64,000 bases of DNA from Rheinheimera sp. A13L (GTDB lineage: Bacteria; Pseudomonadota; Gammaproteobacteria; Enterobacterales; Alteromonadaceae): assembly GCF_000217935.1 (NCBI RefSeq), contig NZ_AFHI01000012.1, positions 294,116 to 358,115 on the forward strand, in the 5' to 3' direction. Of this stretch, positions 55,447 through 63,937 are shown in pieces. Each line of letters opens with the position of its first letter. The first letter of the stretch is position 1. Below the pieces are notes generated by a model. It saw only the letters and a list, made by a program, of their open reading frames with translations. It ran no database searches and was not told the origin of the DNA. Position numbers and translations under genes: made by a program.

Positions 55447-56760
55447 TTAGCTGTGGCCCTGTGCCATTAACGCTTCTATTTCTGCAATTTCTTTTGGCAC
55501 TAAGTCTGTTAAGTTGGCATGACCTTCAGCTGTCACCAGCAAATTGTCTTCAATCCGCACCGCCAGGCCCCACCACTTTGGATCGCACGGCGAATCGGTT
55601 GGAATATATAAACCCGGCTCTATGGTTAAAATCATGCCAGGTGCAAAAGGCCGCTCTTCGCCAGCAACTTTGTAAGCACCCACATCATGCACATCCAGCC
55701 CTAACCAATGGCCTAAACCATGAATAAAATAGGCTTTGCAGGCATTGTCTTTCAAAAGCTGTTCCAGCTCGCCCTGTAAAATGCCTAAATCCAGCAAACC
55801 TTTGGTCAGTACTAAACAAGCTGCGTCGAGCGCATCTTTAAACTTATTGCCGGGTTTCACTTCTGCACAAGCAGCGTACTGAGCATTGAGCACCAGCTGA
55901 TAAATAGCAGCCTGCTCTGGGCTGAATTTACCATTGGCCGGAAAAGTACGGGTAATATCGGCCGTATAGCCCTGATACTCGCTACCTGCATCAATCAGCA
56001 CTAAATCACCGTCTTTAAGCTGACTGCTGTTATCGGTGTAATGCAAAATACAGCCATTTTCACCAGCTCCTACTATGCAGTTGTAGCCAGGAAAACGGGC
56101 ACCGTGCATCGCAAACTCATGCAAAATATGAGCTTCCAGCTGATATTCCCAGACGCCTGCTTTGGCTGCTTGCATAGCACGTTTATGCGCTTTGGCGCTG
56201 ATATAGCCAGCCTGACGCATCTGATGAATTTCGTCTTCATCTTTAAACAAACGCATTTCAGCGGTTAAAGGCCGTAAATCCTGTTGCACTGTAGGTGCCG
56301 CATAACCACGTTTTGGGTAAAGCCTTAAAGTGGCTAAAGTGGCAGCTACTTTGGCGTCAAATTCGGCATAGGTGCCTTGTGCATACCAAAGCGTGGTTTT
56401 TTGGTTCAGCGCTTTTAACAGCTCGTTGTCCAGCTCTGCAACAGGCAATGCATCTAAACCCAATACGGCTTTGGCTTGCTCTGGCCCTAACCTGCGGCCT
56501 TGCCAGATTTCAGCCAACTGATCTTTCGGCCGGCACAGCAACAGACTAGCAGTGTTGCCAGAATTATCTTTGCTTAAGATCAAAAGCGCGTCAGGTTCAT
56601 TAAAACCTGTCAGATAAAAGAAGTCGCTGTCCTGCCGAAACGGATATTCAGTGTCACGGCTGCGGGTTAATTCCACCGCAGCTGGCACTAAAACCACGCT
56701 GTTGTCTGGCACTGATGTAAGCAAGCGCTCACGTCTGTTTTGGTAAATGTTCGATGTCAT
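55447..56760 (-). CDS. pepP: Xaa-Pro aminopeptidase P
   Basis: A 437-residue manganese-dependent proline aminopeptidase. The N-terminal AMP_N domain includes YPFRQDSDFFYLTGFNEPDA near residue 37. The metal site is distributed as in the family: LIDAGSEYQGYTADITRTF near 258 (two Asp), FIHGLGHWLGLDVHDVG near 350 (His), TIEPGLYI near 385 (Glu), and RIEDN near 408 (Glu). It lies 12 bp from ygfB and 16 bp from ubiH, the conserved operon order. Confidence 0.96.
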   Translation of the reverse strand: MTSNIYQNRRERLLTSVPDNSVVLVPAAVELTRSRDTEYPFRQDSDFFYLTGFNEPDALLILSKDNSGNTASLLLCRPKDQLAEIWQGRRLGPEQAKAVLGLDALPVAELDNELLKALNQKTTLWYAQGTYAEFDAKVAATLATLRLYPKRGYAAPTVQQDLRPLTAEMRLFKDEDEIHQMRQAGYISAKAHKRAMQAAKAGVWEYQLEAHILHEFAMHGARFPGYNCIVGAGENGCILHYTDNSSQLKDGDLVLIDAGSEYQGYTADITRTFPANGKFSPEQAAIYQLVLNAQYAACAEVKPGNKFKDALDAACLVLTKGLLDLGILQGELEQLLKDNACKAYFIHGLGHWLGLDVHDVGAYKVAGEERPFAPGMILTIEPGLYIPTDSPCDPKWWGLAVRIEDNLLVTAEGHANLTDLVPKEIAEIEALMAQGHS

Positions 56761-56772
56761 TGCTTAAGGCTC

Positions 56773-57354
56773 TTAATGCAAAGTTTTATTCTGTACGTCG
56801 TTTTTGCTGAATTTCAGCCCTACTTCGTTAAAGCAGGTCAGCACCAACATCCGAATATGTTCCAGTACTAAAAAGTACGACTCTTCGTTACTTTCTGCGC
56901 TGTTGTCATCTATAGCAAATACGTCGATTTTGGTGATCTCGGTCAGCTCTTCAATCGCATCTTTTACATCGGCCGAACACAGTGATAAATCGGTTTGCTG
57001 AATGGCAAAACCCACTAAAAAAGACTGAGTCCATTCGACCATAGCTTCAAGGCGTTCAGGCAAGGAATCGTCATCACTTGGCAGTAATAAAGCAAAGGAA
57101 TAGTCGGTATGAGCCAAAGATTCGGAGGTTTGCATAATTAAGGCAGAAATATCTGCTTTAACAGGGGCAGATAAGGCTTGTCCGTCATTTAAGAAGTCGT
57201 GCAGAACTGGTAAAATCTTCGCCGGTTCTGCGCTCACACCGGCACTAAGCAAACCTGCGATCAAGCCATGTACTTCGGCGGCCGACGCCATCAGGTAGGA
57301 TTGATCCAGCAAACTGGTCCAGTGATCGTAAGATTTAAAACTTTCTGTCGTCAT
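56773..57354 (-). CDS. ygfB: YgfB family (UPF0149) protein
   Basis: A 193-residue protein of the UPF0149 family. Characteristic parts are AAEVHGLIAGLLSAG near residue 27-42, LPERLEAMVEWTQSFLVGF near 108, and a C-terminal ESYFLVLEHIRM. I take the ATG at 57354; the frame extends upstream to 57729 but that extension is in the zapA gene region and is not credible. In Pseudomonas a homologue regulates ampDh3. It opens the pepP-ubiH-ubiI operon, divergent from zapA. Confidence 0.9.
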   Translation of the reverse strand: MTTESFKSYDHWTSLLDQSYLMASAAEVHGLIAGLLSAGVSAEPAKILPVLHDFLNDGQALSAPVKADISALIMQTSESLAHTDYSFALLLPSDDDSLPERLEAMVEWTQSFLVGFAIQQTDLSLCSADVKDAIEELTEITKIDVFAIDDNSAESNEESYFLVLEHIRMLVLTCFNEVGLKFSKNDVQNKTLH

Positions 57355-57457
57355 AATTTTTCGGCCCAAGCGACTTTTCAAGGCAGCTATCCTACCATTT
57401 GCTGGTTCTGCCCGCCAACAGATGGACGCCCCAATCGCAGGCCATAAGGGAACTATC

Positions 57458-57763
57458 ATGCATTTACGTAAATTTCGTCCAGTTGACCCACCACCAGCCG
57501 AAGCTGTAGTGAAAAAACCTGCAGCAAAACCTGCTGTCAGCACAAAACCTAAGCAACTGACTATTTCAGTTTTAGGCCGGGTATTAAAAGTTGCCTGCCC
57601 TCCGGGCGAGGAGCAACGGCTGCAAAATGCCATTGATGAATTAGAACAACGGGTTGCCAGTACAAAATTTAAACCCGGTGTGCATATGAATGAAGATGTT
57701 TTGCTGATGATTGCGCTAAATTTGTGCAATGAGCTCGTAGAAGTGAAAAAGAAGGCGGAATAA
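57458..57763 (+). CDS. zapA: Cell-division protein ZapA
   Basis: A 101-residue FtsZ-ring stabiliser. A Pro/Ala-rich N-terminal extension (about residues 1-32) is followed by the ZapA fold: LTISVLGRVLKVACPPGEEQ and NAIDELEQRV, then a coiled-coil helix. AAGGGAA precedes the ATG at 57458. The extension is longer than that of Escherichia coli ZapA. It is divergent from ygfB and directly upstream of the 6S RNA gene, the standard neighbourhood. Confidence 0.92.
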   Translation: MHLRKFRPVDPPPAEAVVKKPAAKPAVSTKPKQLTISVLGRVLKVACPPGEEQRLQNAIDELEQRVASTKFKPGVHMNEDVLLMIALNLCNELVEVKKKAE

Positions 57764-57778
57764 TCAAAAAGCCGGTGT

Positions 57779-57784
57779 TATACT
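57779..57784 (+). promoter_or_regulatory. -10 box of the 6S RNA promoter
   Basis: TATACT six bases upstream of the deduced 6S RNA 5' end. Confidence 0.55.
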
Positions 57785-57789
57785 TACCA

Positions 57790-57973
57790 CGTTCTCTGAG
57801 TTGTCAGTGATTAGGTAGATGTCCCTGAGCCGATAATTGTTTTACTTTAGGGGCTCCTTCTTGTTGCTTTTGTGCAGGCTCGGCTCGTACCGAGAAGCCT
57901 ACGGTGACAAACTGACTCCCGCCTTGAACCTTAGGTTCAAGGGCTGATACTTGACACGGCAATTCGGAGAACC
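57790..57973 (+). ncRNA. ssrS: 6S RNA
   Basis: About 184 nt, the same length as the Escherichia coli RNA. The two ends pair (TTCTCTGAG near the 5' end, TCGGAGAA near the 3' end). The internal conserved blocks are visible: CCCTGAGCCGATAA near 57823, CTCGGCTCGTACCGAGAAGCC near 57878, and CCTTGAACCTTAGGTTCAAGGG near 57924. It binds RNA polymerase sigma-70 holoenzyme in stationary phase. The position between zapA and the 5-formyl-THF ligase gene is the conserved one. Confidence 0.95.
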
Positions 57974-58021
57974 TTTTTATCCTTCGTTTCTCTTCCCAAT
58001 CTTTATTTAAATACGAAACGG

Positions 58022-58043
58022 ACGGGGCAAGCCCCGCCCCTAC
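58022..58043 (-). repeat. REP-like palindrome, copy 4
   Basis: ACGGGGCAAGCCCCGCCCCTAC. It is shorter than the other copies and lies downstream of 6S RNA. Confidence 0.6.
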
Positions 58044-58131
58044 AAATACTCGTCGCGCTGAACTCCATTAACTTTGAATAAATCCTTCGTTTCTTTCTTT
58101 GCTTCTATTTAAAAGCATTGCGGATGGAAAT

Positions 58132-58156
58132 CGGGGGCGGGTCTTGTACCCGCCCG
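58132..58156 (+). repeat. REP-like palindrome, copy 5
   Basis: CGGGGGCGGGTC and ACCCGCCCG pair around TTGT. It is within a degenerate duplicate of the sequence holding copy 4. Confidence 0.6.
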
Positions 58157-58284
58157 CCTCAAATTCAAATCTTTTGTAATTCATGTTTGCCCCAGCCCAT
58201 AGGATCCCCCCTACAATTCCAGCTTTGCAGCTAACCCTTTCTGTTTTATAGTCCAACTTATTTTTTATCTTCAGGTTCAGTGTT

Positions 58285-58875
58285 TTGACTTCACGCCAAC
58301 AGCTTCGCAGCCATATTCGCAGTTTACGCCGAGCTTTATCTGCAGAGCAGCAGCACCAGGCCAGCCTGGATTTAGTGCAGCAACTGTTACCCCGACCTGA
58401 AGTGCAGCAGGCCCAGCATATAGCTTTATACCTGACCAACGACGGTGAATTGGATACCTCCCCGCTTATTCATGCCTTATGGCAGCAAGGCAAAACTCTC
58501 TACCTGCCGTTATTACATCCAGTGGTACCTGGTTATCTGGTATTTCAGCTTTATAAGCCCGATAGCTTATTAAAACCCAATCAGTTTGGAATTGGTGAGC
58601 CAGAGCTGAACTGCAGCTTAGTATGCCCTGTCAGCCAATTGGATCTGATTTTTACGCCTCTTGTCGCTTTTGACGCTCAAGGCCAACGTTTGGGTATGGG
58701 TGGCGGTTTTTATGACAGAACCTTAAGCCAGCTTAGCTCCACATATCAAAAACCGGCATTGATTGGCTTAGCCCATGATTGCCAGCAAGTAGAATCAGTA
58801 CCAGTCGAAGCCTGGGATATTCCGTTGCCTTTGATTTGCACACCCAGCCGTTTTTGCAGTTTTAGTGAACAATAA
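58285..58875 (+). CDS. fau: 5-formyltetrahydrofolate cyclo-ligase
   Basis: A 196-residue enzyme (YgfA/MTHFS) that converts 5-formyl-THF to 5,10-methenyl-THF using ATP. Family blocks: RRALSAEQQHQASLDL near residue 14-29, PLLHPVVPGYLVFQ near 74, and GQRLGMGGGFYDRTL near 133-147, the phosphate-binding loop. The start is the TTG at 58285 (MTSRQQLR), because no ATG occurs upstream in frame near enough. It sits downstream of 6S RNA, as in other gammaproteobacteria, and may be processed from the same transcript. Confidence 0.93.
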   Translation: MTSRQQLRSHIRSLRRALSAEQQHQASLDLVQQLLPRPEVQQAQHIALYLTNDGELDTSPLIHALWQQGKTLYLPLLHPVVPGYLVFQLYKPDSLLKPNQFGIGEPELNCSLVCPVSQLDLIFTPLVAFDAQGQRLGMGGGFYDRTLSQLSSTYQKPALIGLAHDCQQVESVPVEAWDIPLPLICTPSRFCSFSEQ

Positions 58876-58989
58876 GTAAATTCTAAAATTCTTTCGGTTC
58901 TTTTGCCTTTTGCCCCTTTTGCCGGATCCCCCTTTTCGGCTAATATCCGTCTGTATGGCTAAACGTGGCTAAAAAACTCCGGACCACCT

Positions 58990-59646
58990 ATGACTCAAGA
59001 TCAGATGAAAAAAAATGCCGCCTGGGCAGCATTGGATTATGTAGCGCCTCAGACTATTGTCGGCGTGGGCACAGGCTCTACCGTCAATCATTTTATTGAT
59101 GCGCTCGCCACTATCAAAGATCAGATCAAAGGTGCGGTTTCCAGTTCAGTGCAATCGACAGAAAAAATGCGGGCTTTAGGCATTCCGGTACTGGACTTAA
59201 ACGAGGTGGAAAGTTTTGGTGTCTACGTAGACGGCGCAGACGAAATTAACCCGCAAAACCATATGATTAAAGGCGGCGGCGCTGCGCTCACCCGCGAAAA
59301 AATTGTGGCAGCTGTAGCCGAAAAGTTTGTTTGTATTGTCGATCAAACCAAACAAGTGAATGTGCTAGGCAAATTCCCTTTACCTGTTGAAGTCATTCCT
59401 ATGGCCCGTGCTTATGTCACACGAGAGCTGGAAAAACTAGGCGGTCGCCCTGTCTGGCGTGAAAACGTAGTCACCGACAATGGCAATATTATTTTAGACG
59501 TGCATGGCCTGAAAATTACAGAGCCAGAAGAATTAGAACAACAAATCAACAACCTGGTTGGCGTAGTTACCAATGGTATTTTTGCCCGTCGTGCGGCAGA
59601 TATAGTGTTGGTAGGAACAGCCCAAGGCACTCTGGTTTTAAACTGA
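58990..59646 (+). CDS. rpiA: Ribose-5-phosphate isomerase A
   Basis: A 218-residue enzyme interconverting ribose-5-phosphate and ribulose-5-phosphate in the pentose phosphate pathway. Visible blocks: [13 protein letters not shown] near residue 21, VDGADEINP near 79, [12 protein letters not shown] near 91, and the C-terminal [17 protein letters not shown]. The length is standard. It is followed by serA after 47 bp in the same direction, as in enterobacteria. Confidence 0.97.
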   Translation: MTQDQMKKNAAWAALDYVAPQTIVGVGTGSTVNHFIDALATIKDQIKGAVSSSVQSTEKMRALGIPVLDLNEVESFGVYVDGADEINPQNHMIKGGGAALTREKIVAAVAEKFVCIVDQTKQVNVLGKFPLPVEVIPMARAYVTRELEKLGGRPVWRENVVTDNGNIILDVHGLKITEPEELEQQINNLVGVVTNGIFARRAADIVLVGTAQGTLVLN

Positions 59647-59693
59647 AACCCAGTGAACTGAATTTAAATTGCAACAAGTTAAAGAGAAGTAAA

Positions 59694-60920
59694 ATGGAAA
59701 AATTTTCGCTGCCCAAAGACAAGATCAAGATCCTGTTACTGGAAGGTTTGCACCAAAGTGCGGTGCAAAGCTTTAAGAATCAGGGCTACAGCAACATTGA
59801 GTATTTGAAAACCTCTTTGGATGAAGCTGAACTGATTGAAAAAATCCGCGATGTGCATTTTATTGGCATTCGCTCACGCACCCAACTGACAGAAAAAGTG
59901 CTGGACGCTGCCACTAAACTGGCCGCTGTGGGCTGCTTCTGTATTGGTACCAATCAGGTCGATTTAGACGCAGCGCTGATGCGTGGTATTCCGGTATTTA
60001 ACGCACCTTTTTCCAATACCCGCTCTGTGGCTGAACTGGTATTAGGCCAGATCATTATGTTGCTGCGTGGTATTCCTGAGCGTAATGCGGCGGCCCACCG
60101 TGGTGTCTGGCAAAAAACTGCAACTCAGTCTTTTGAAGCCCGTGGTAAAACCTTAGGTATTATAGGTTACGGCCATATTGGTACTCAGCTGAGTATCATG
60201 GCGGAAAATATCGGTATGCGTGTGCAGTTTTACGATATCGAAGACAAGCTGGTATTAGGCAATGCTACTCAGGTTGATTTTGGTACTTTACTGAAAACTT
60301 CAGATGTTGTGACTTTGCATGTGCCTGAAACAGCTCAGACTAAAAATATGATCGGCGAAGCTGAACTGGACTTGATGAAACAAGGCAGCATTCTGATCAA
60401 CGCATCCCGTGGCACTGTGGTCGATATCGACGCTTTAGCCAGAGTGATGCAGGCGAAAAAACTGGCTGGCGCTGCTATTGACGTATTCCCTGTTGAACCA
60501 ACCAGCAATGATGAAGAATTTATCAGCCCGCTGCGTGAATTCGACAATGTGATCCTGACGCCACATATTGGTGGTTCTACTCAGGAAGCTCAGGAGAATA
60601 TTGGTTTTGAAGTAGCAGGCAAGATGGTGAAATACAGCGACAACGGTTCAACCTTGTCAGCGGTGAATTTCCCTGAAGTGTCGCTGCCAGAACACAGAGG
60701 CCGTTCACGTTTATTGCATATCCACAAAAACCAGCCTGGTATGCTGACCAAAATCAACGAAGCCTTCGCTAAACACGGCATCAACATTTCGGGTCAGTAT
60801 CTGCAAACCAATGCTGAGATTGGTTATGTGGTCATCGACATCGACTCACTGGACCACGAACTGGCCCTGAACGAGTTAAAGGCTATTCCAGGAACCTTAA
60901 GAGCCAGGGTTTTACACTAA
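59694..60920 (+). CDS. serA: D-3-phosphoglycerate dehydrogenase
   Basis: A 408-residue enzyme catalysing the first step of serine synthesis. The NAD-binding Rossmann motif is LGIIGYGHIGTQL near residue 152. The catalytic residues are in INASRGTVVDIDAL (Arg near 240), PVEPTSND (Glu near 268) and LTPHIGGSTQEAQ (His near 291). The C-terminal ACT domain (about 335-408, LLHIHKNQPGMLTKINE) binds serine for feedback inhibition. GAGAAG lies upstream of the ATG. Serine made here feeds the glycine cleavage route encoded nearby. Confidence 0.97.
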   Translation: MEKFSLPKDKIKILLLEGLHQSAVQSFKNQGYSNIEYLKTSLDEAELIEKIRDVHFIGIRSRTQLTEKVLDAATKLAAVGCFCIGTNQVDLDAALMRGIPVFNAPFSNTRSVAELVLGQIIMLLRGIPERNAAAHRGVWQKTATQSFEARGKTLGIIGYGHIGTQLSIMAENIGMRVQFYDIEDKLVLGNATQVDFGTLLKTSDVVTLHVPETAQTKNMIGEAELDLMKQGSILINASRGTVVDIDALARVMQAKKLAGAAIDVFPVEPTSNDEEFISPLREFDNVILTPHIGGSTQEAQENIGFEVAGKMVKYSDNGSTLSAVNFPEVSLPEHRGRSRLLHIHKNQPGMLTKINEAFAKHGINISGQYLQTNAEIGYVVIDIDSLDHELALNELKAIPGTLRARVLH

Positions 60921-60921
60921 T

Positions 60922-60970
60922 CACCCGTCGTTCTTGACGCTGCAGCTTTGTTGGCTGCACGTTCTCGCCC
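60922..60970. repeat. Partial ERIC element downstream of serA
   Basis: One ERIC end is present (CACCCGTCGTTCTTGACGC, then TGCAGCTTTGTTGGCTGCAC and TTCTCGCCC). The core palindrome and other end are missing. It is abutted by a hairpin and REP copy 6. Confidence 0.65.
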
Positions 60971-60990
60971 GACATCGGTTTGGTGTCGGG
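60968..60990 (+). terminator. Hairpin after serA
   Basis: CCCGACA / TGTCGGG stem, about 48 bp downstream of the serA stop. No U-tract. Confidence 0.35.
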
Positions 60991-60991
60991 T

Positions 60992-61017
60992 CGGGCGCGG
61001 ATAAACCGCGCCCCTAC
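60992..61017 (-). repeat. REP-like palindrome, copy 6
   Basis: CGGGCGCGG ... CCGCGCCCCTAC. Confidence 0.7.
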
Positions 61018-61067
61018 AATGACTTAGGGTGATCAACAAAGGGGAGCGCAGTTAATCACCTTTTTCT

Positions 61068-61847
61068 TTAGAACGAATACACCACTGAAGCTGCTGTTTC
61101 AGAGTCTGTACTTTTCTTATCCGCACCTACATCCGAATCGTATTTAATATTCAGACTTAAACGCAAAGCCAGCTGGTTATTAATTTGCGCTGTCACTGCA
61201 CTACGGCTGGTATAGCTGGTGTTATGACCATCCAATGAAATCGCATATTCCAGAGTTTGTTTAAACTTACTGTTTTCAGAGAAATTATACTCAAAGTTAG
61301 CTGCGGCGTACCAAATCATACCCGAGTTACTTTCGCCTTCTGAAGGTCTGTCATACGCCATACCGGGACCAGTTTCAAAATCTAAGTAGTTCGGCCCCTC
61401 TTCGTACAAACGGTTGGCATAACCTACTGCCACTGATGATTGTTCACGGAAGGCACCAAAACGGTCATTTAAATAAGCACCGCGACCAAACAAACTGCTG
61501 TCCGAGCGGAAGAATTTATAGTTACTTTGAGCTGTTAAACCAACACGCTGACCTGTGGTGTTGTCTTCTTTTTCACCGGTAGCGCTATTAGTTTGGGTAT
61601 TTCGCTGTAACAAGGTCTGGATATAGTACTTGTTACGAAAATCTTCCAGTTCGTGTTGCAATTCAACATTGGTACGAACAGCTGTAGCTTCTGTGTTACC
61701 ACGGCTTAATACCACACCTACTTCGACATCCCCACCCCAAGGCGGAATAGCGGCTTCTTCTTCACCATGTTTTTTCTGAAATTCCTGTGCCTGAACAGAG
61801 ACTGCTGAACACAACAGTACCGCTGACAATGCGACTACTAAACGCAT
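61068..61847 (-). CDS. DUF481 outer-membrane protein (YdiY-like)
   Basis: A 259-residue exported protein. A signal peptide ends VQAQ. The mature part begins with a Pro/Gly/Trp segment (PPWGGDVEVGVVLSRGNTEATAV) typical of DUF481 and then repeats short aromatic-rich beta strands, ending in a terminal Phe. A barrel in the outer membrane is inferred. AGAAGGG lies upstream of the ATG. Role unknown; the Escherichia coli relative YdiY is acid-inducible. Confidence 0.85.
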   Translation of the reverse strand: MRLVVALSAVLLCSAVSVQAQEFQKKHGEEEAAIPPWGGDVEVGVVLSRGNTEATAVRTNVELQHELEDFRNKYYIQTLLQRNTQTNSATGEKEDNTTGQRVGLTAQSNYKFFRSDSSLFGRGAYLNDRFGAFREQSSVAVGYANRLYEEGPNYLDFETGPGMAYDRPSEGESNSGMIWYAAANFEYNFSENSKFKQTLEYAISLDGHNTSYTSRSAVTAQINNQLALRLSLNIKYDSDVGADKKSTDSETAASVVYSF

Positions 61848-61989
61848 GTTGTATAACCCTTCTAAATAAAATTAACGCTTATTCTGTCAGTGGCCGATGA
61901 GCACTAACTGAATATCACTTTTACGGTATTTGATTTTGACGTGAGACGGGCTGGGATAACCCAATTCCGACATCGCATTGAACCAGAGA

Positions 61990-62015
61990 CGGGCGACCCT
62001 AAAGGTCGCCCCTAC
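61990..62015 (-). repeat. REP-like palindrome, copy 7
   Basis: CGGGCGACC ... GGTCGCCCCTAC, just after the gltX stop. It may also help end transcription. Confidence 0.7.
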
Positions 62016-62019
62016 AGAT

Positions 62020-63429
62020 TTATTCACCAGCTCTGTTACTGATGTACTGTAAAGCCATGCTGATGCGTTTTAACACACGATCTTTGCCAATCAGTGCCAG
62101 TGTTGCATCAAGGGCTGGCGAGTTACCACCACCAGTTACAGCCACACGCAAAGGCATACCTACTTTGCCCATACCTAAACCTAAGCTTTCAGCGGCATCG
62201 TTAATGGCTTTATGTAAAGCTTCTACCGACCAATCCTGAAGCTCTTCCAGCTTCGTCTGAACGGCAACTAAAGGTTCTGAGGCAACAGGACGTAAGTGCT
62301 TTTTCGCGGCGTTTTCTTCAAACTCGCTGAAGTCTTCATAGAAATAACGACTGACCTCCACCAGCTCTTTCAAGGTTTTCACCCGCTCGGCTTGCACTTT
62401 CACCAGCTCAGCTAACTCAGGACCAGTGCTGATATCCAGCTTCTGATCGGCCACATGCCAGGCTAAATGCGTAGCTACATAGTCTGGTGACAGCGTCTTC
62501 ATATAGTGCTGATTCAACCAAATCAGCTTGTCGGTGTTAAAAGCTGAAGGGGCACGGTTACAGTCGCTTAAGTCAAACAGCTGGATCAGTTCTTCTTTGC
62601 TGAAAATTTCCTGATCGCCATGAGACCAGCCTAAACGTACCAAATAGTTGATCAAAGCTTCGGGCAGGAAACCGTTATCACGGTATTGCATTACGCCTAC
62701 AGCGCCATGACGTTTGGATAAGCGTTTGCCGTCGTCACCTAAAATCATAGGAACGTGAGCATATTTCGGCAGTTCAGCGCCCAAAGCGGCCAGAATATTC
62801 ATCTGACGTGGAGTGTTGTTAACATGGTCATCACCACGAATGACGTGGGTAATACCCATTTTCCAGTCATCAACGACTACGGTCAGGTTGTAAGTTGGAG
62901 TGCCGTCACTACGGGCAATGATTAAATCATCAAGCTCAGCATTGGCAATTTCAATGCGGCCTTTGATTAAATCATCAATCACCACTACGCCGTCCTGCGG
63001 GTTTTTAAAACGAATGGTATAAGGCTTGTCTGTTGGGTGATCGGTACGGTCGCGCCACATACCGTTGTATTTTGGTTTTTCGCCGGCAGCCATTTGCGCT
63101 TCGCGCATAGCATCCACTTCTTCAACAGTGCAGAAGCATTTGTAAGCCTTGCCTTCAGCTAACAGCTGAGCAACCACTTCTTTATATAAATCAAAACGTT
63201 TCGTCTGGTAATAAGGGCCGTCGTCATAATCCAGGCCTAACCACTCCATACCTTCTAAAATGGCATCCACAGATTCCTGCGATGAACGCTCTAAATCGGT
63301 ATCTTCAATACGGAGGATAAAAGTACCGCCGGTTTTCCGGGCATGCAGCCAGCTGTATAACGCAGTACGGGCGCCACCAACGTGCAGATAACCTGTAGGG
63401 CTTGGCGCGAAACGAGTAACTATAGACAT
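62020..63429 (-). CDS. gltX: Glutamyl-tRNA synthetase
   Basis: A 469-residue class I aminoacyl-tRNA synthetase. The HIGH-type motif is [11 protein letters not shown] near residue 10, and the KMSKS-type motif is KRLSKRHGA near 239. Zinc-binding Cys remain in FCTVEE near 100. The ATG at 63429 gives the standard length; the frame to 63492 has an unlikely extension. It lies next to a tRNA-Val cluster, the order commonly seen in Alteromonadales. Confidence 0.97.
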   Translation of the reverse strand: MSIVTRFAPSPTGYLHVGGARTALYSWLHARKTGGTFILRIEDTDLERSSQESVDAILEGMEWLGLDYDDGPYYQTKRFDLYKEVVAQLLAEGKAYKCFCTVEEVDAMREAQMAAGEKPKYNGMWRDRTDHPTDKPYTIRFKNPQDGVVVIDDLIKGRIEIANAELDDLIIARSDGTPTYNLTVVVDDWKMGITHVIRGDDHVNNTPRQMNILAALGAELPKYAHVPMILGDDGKRLSKRHGAVGVMQYRDNGFLPEALINYLVRLGWSHGDQEIFSKEELIQLFDLSDCNRAPSAFNTDKLIWLNQHYMKTLSPDYVATHLAWHVADQKLDISTGPELAELVKVQAERVKTLKELVEVSRYFYEDFSEFEENAAKKHLRPVASEPLVAVQTKLEELQDWSVEALHKAINDAAESLGLGMGKVGMPLRVAVTGGGNSPALDATLALIGKDRVLKRISMALQYISNRAGE

Positions 63430-63613
63430 AATGAATCCACTGAAGGCCAAAAAATTGGGCACTATTGTACCAACGCCAAGCTGTGATTGCACGGTCGAAG
63501 GTGCTGTGCAGGAAAAGATTTAACTGGCTACTTTTACAGCATACAGTTCACAAAGCTAAAAATATTATTGACACAAAAACCGAGCCCCCTATAATGACCG
63601 CCGACCACACGAT

Positions 63614-63689
63614 GGATGCTTAGCTCAGCCGGGAGAGCATCGCCCTTACAAGGCGGGGGTCACTGGTTCGATCCCAGTAGCATCCACCA
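63614..63689 (+). tRNA. tRNA-Val (anticodon UAC), copy 1
   Basis: 76 nt with encoded CCA. The acceptor stem GGATGCT pairs with AGCATCC. Anticodon loop CTTACAA and T-arm GGTTCGATCC. The D-arm has CCGGG where the other copies have CTGGG, and the variable region has GGGGG where the others have GAGGG. Confidence 0.97.
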
Positions 63690-63745
63690 TCTTTTAAAGT
63701 GAAATATCTGAAAGATAAATCGTTGTAGTCCAATTGTTATGCCCA

Positions 63746-63821
63746 GGATGCTTAGCTCAGCTGGGAGAGCATCGCCCTTACAAGGCGAGGGTCACTGGTT
63801 CGATCCCAGTAGCATCCACCA
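63746..63821 (+). tRNA. tRNA-Val (anticodon UAC), copy 2
   Basis: 76 nt with encoded CCA, complete cloverleaf with anticodon TAC in CCTTACAAG. It is nearly identical to copy 1. The spacer between copies is 56 nt. Confidence 0.97.
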
Positions 63822-63830
63822 TCTTTTTAA

Positions 63831-63894
63831 AGAGTGCATCGCCACCCTTTACAAAAGAGAGGCTGCGGCTGGTTAATACCAGTAGCATCCACCA
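63831..63894 (+). pseudogene. Degenerate tRNA-Val remnant
   Basis: About 64 nt matching the 3' half of tRNA-Val: GCATCGCC, CTTTACAAAA and CTGGTTAATACCAGTAGCATCCACCA. The acceptor 5' strand and D-arm are lost and the anticodon stem and T-loop are changed, so no cloverleaf forms. Confidence 0.75.
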
Positions 63895-63937
63895 TCATCC
63901 TAAAAGATGAATCGTTGCAGTCAGTTTGTTATGCCCA

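Noticed and set aside
57355..57729. N-terminal extension of the ygfB frame
   Set aside because: It is antisense to zapA and its product is Cys/Ser-rich nonsense; the ATG at 57354 gives the family length.
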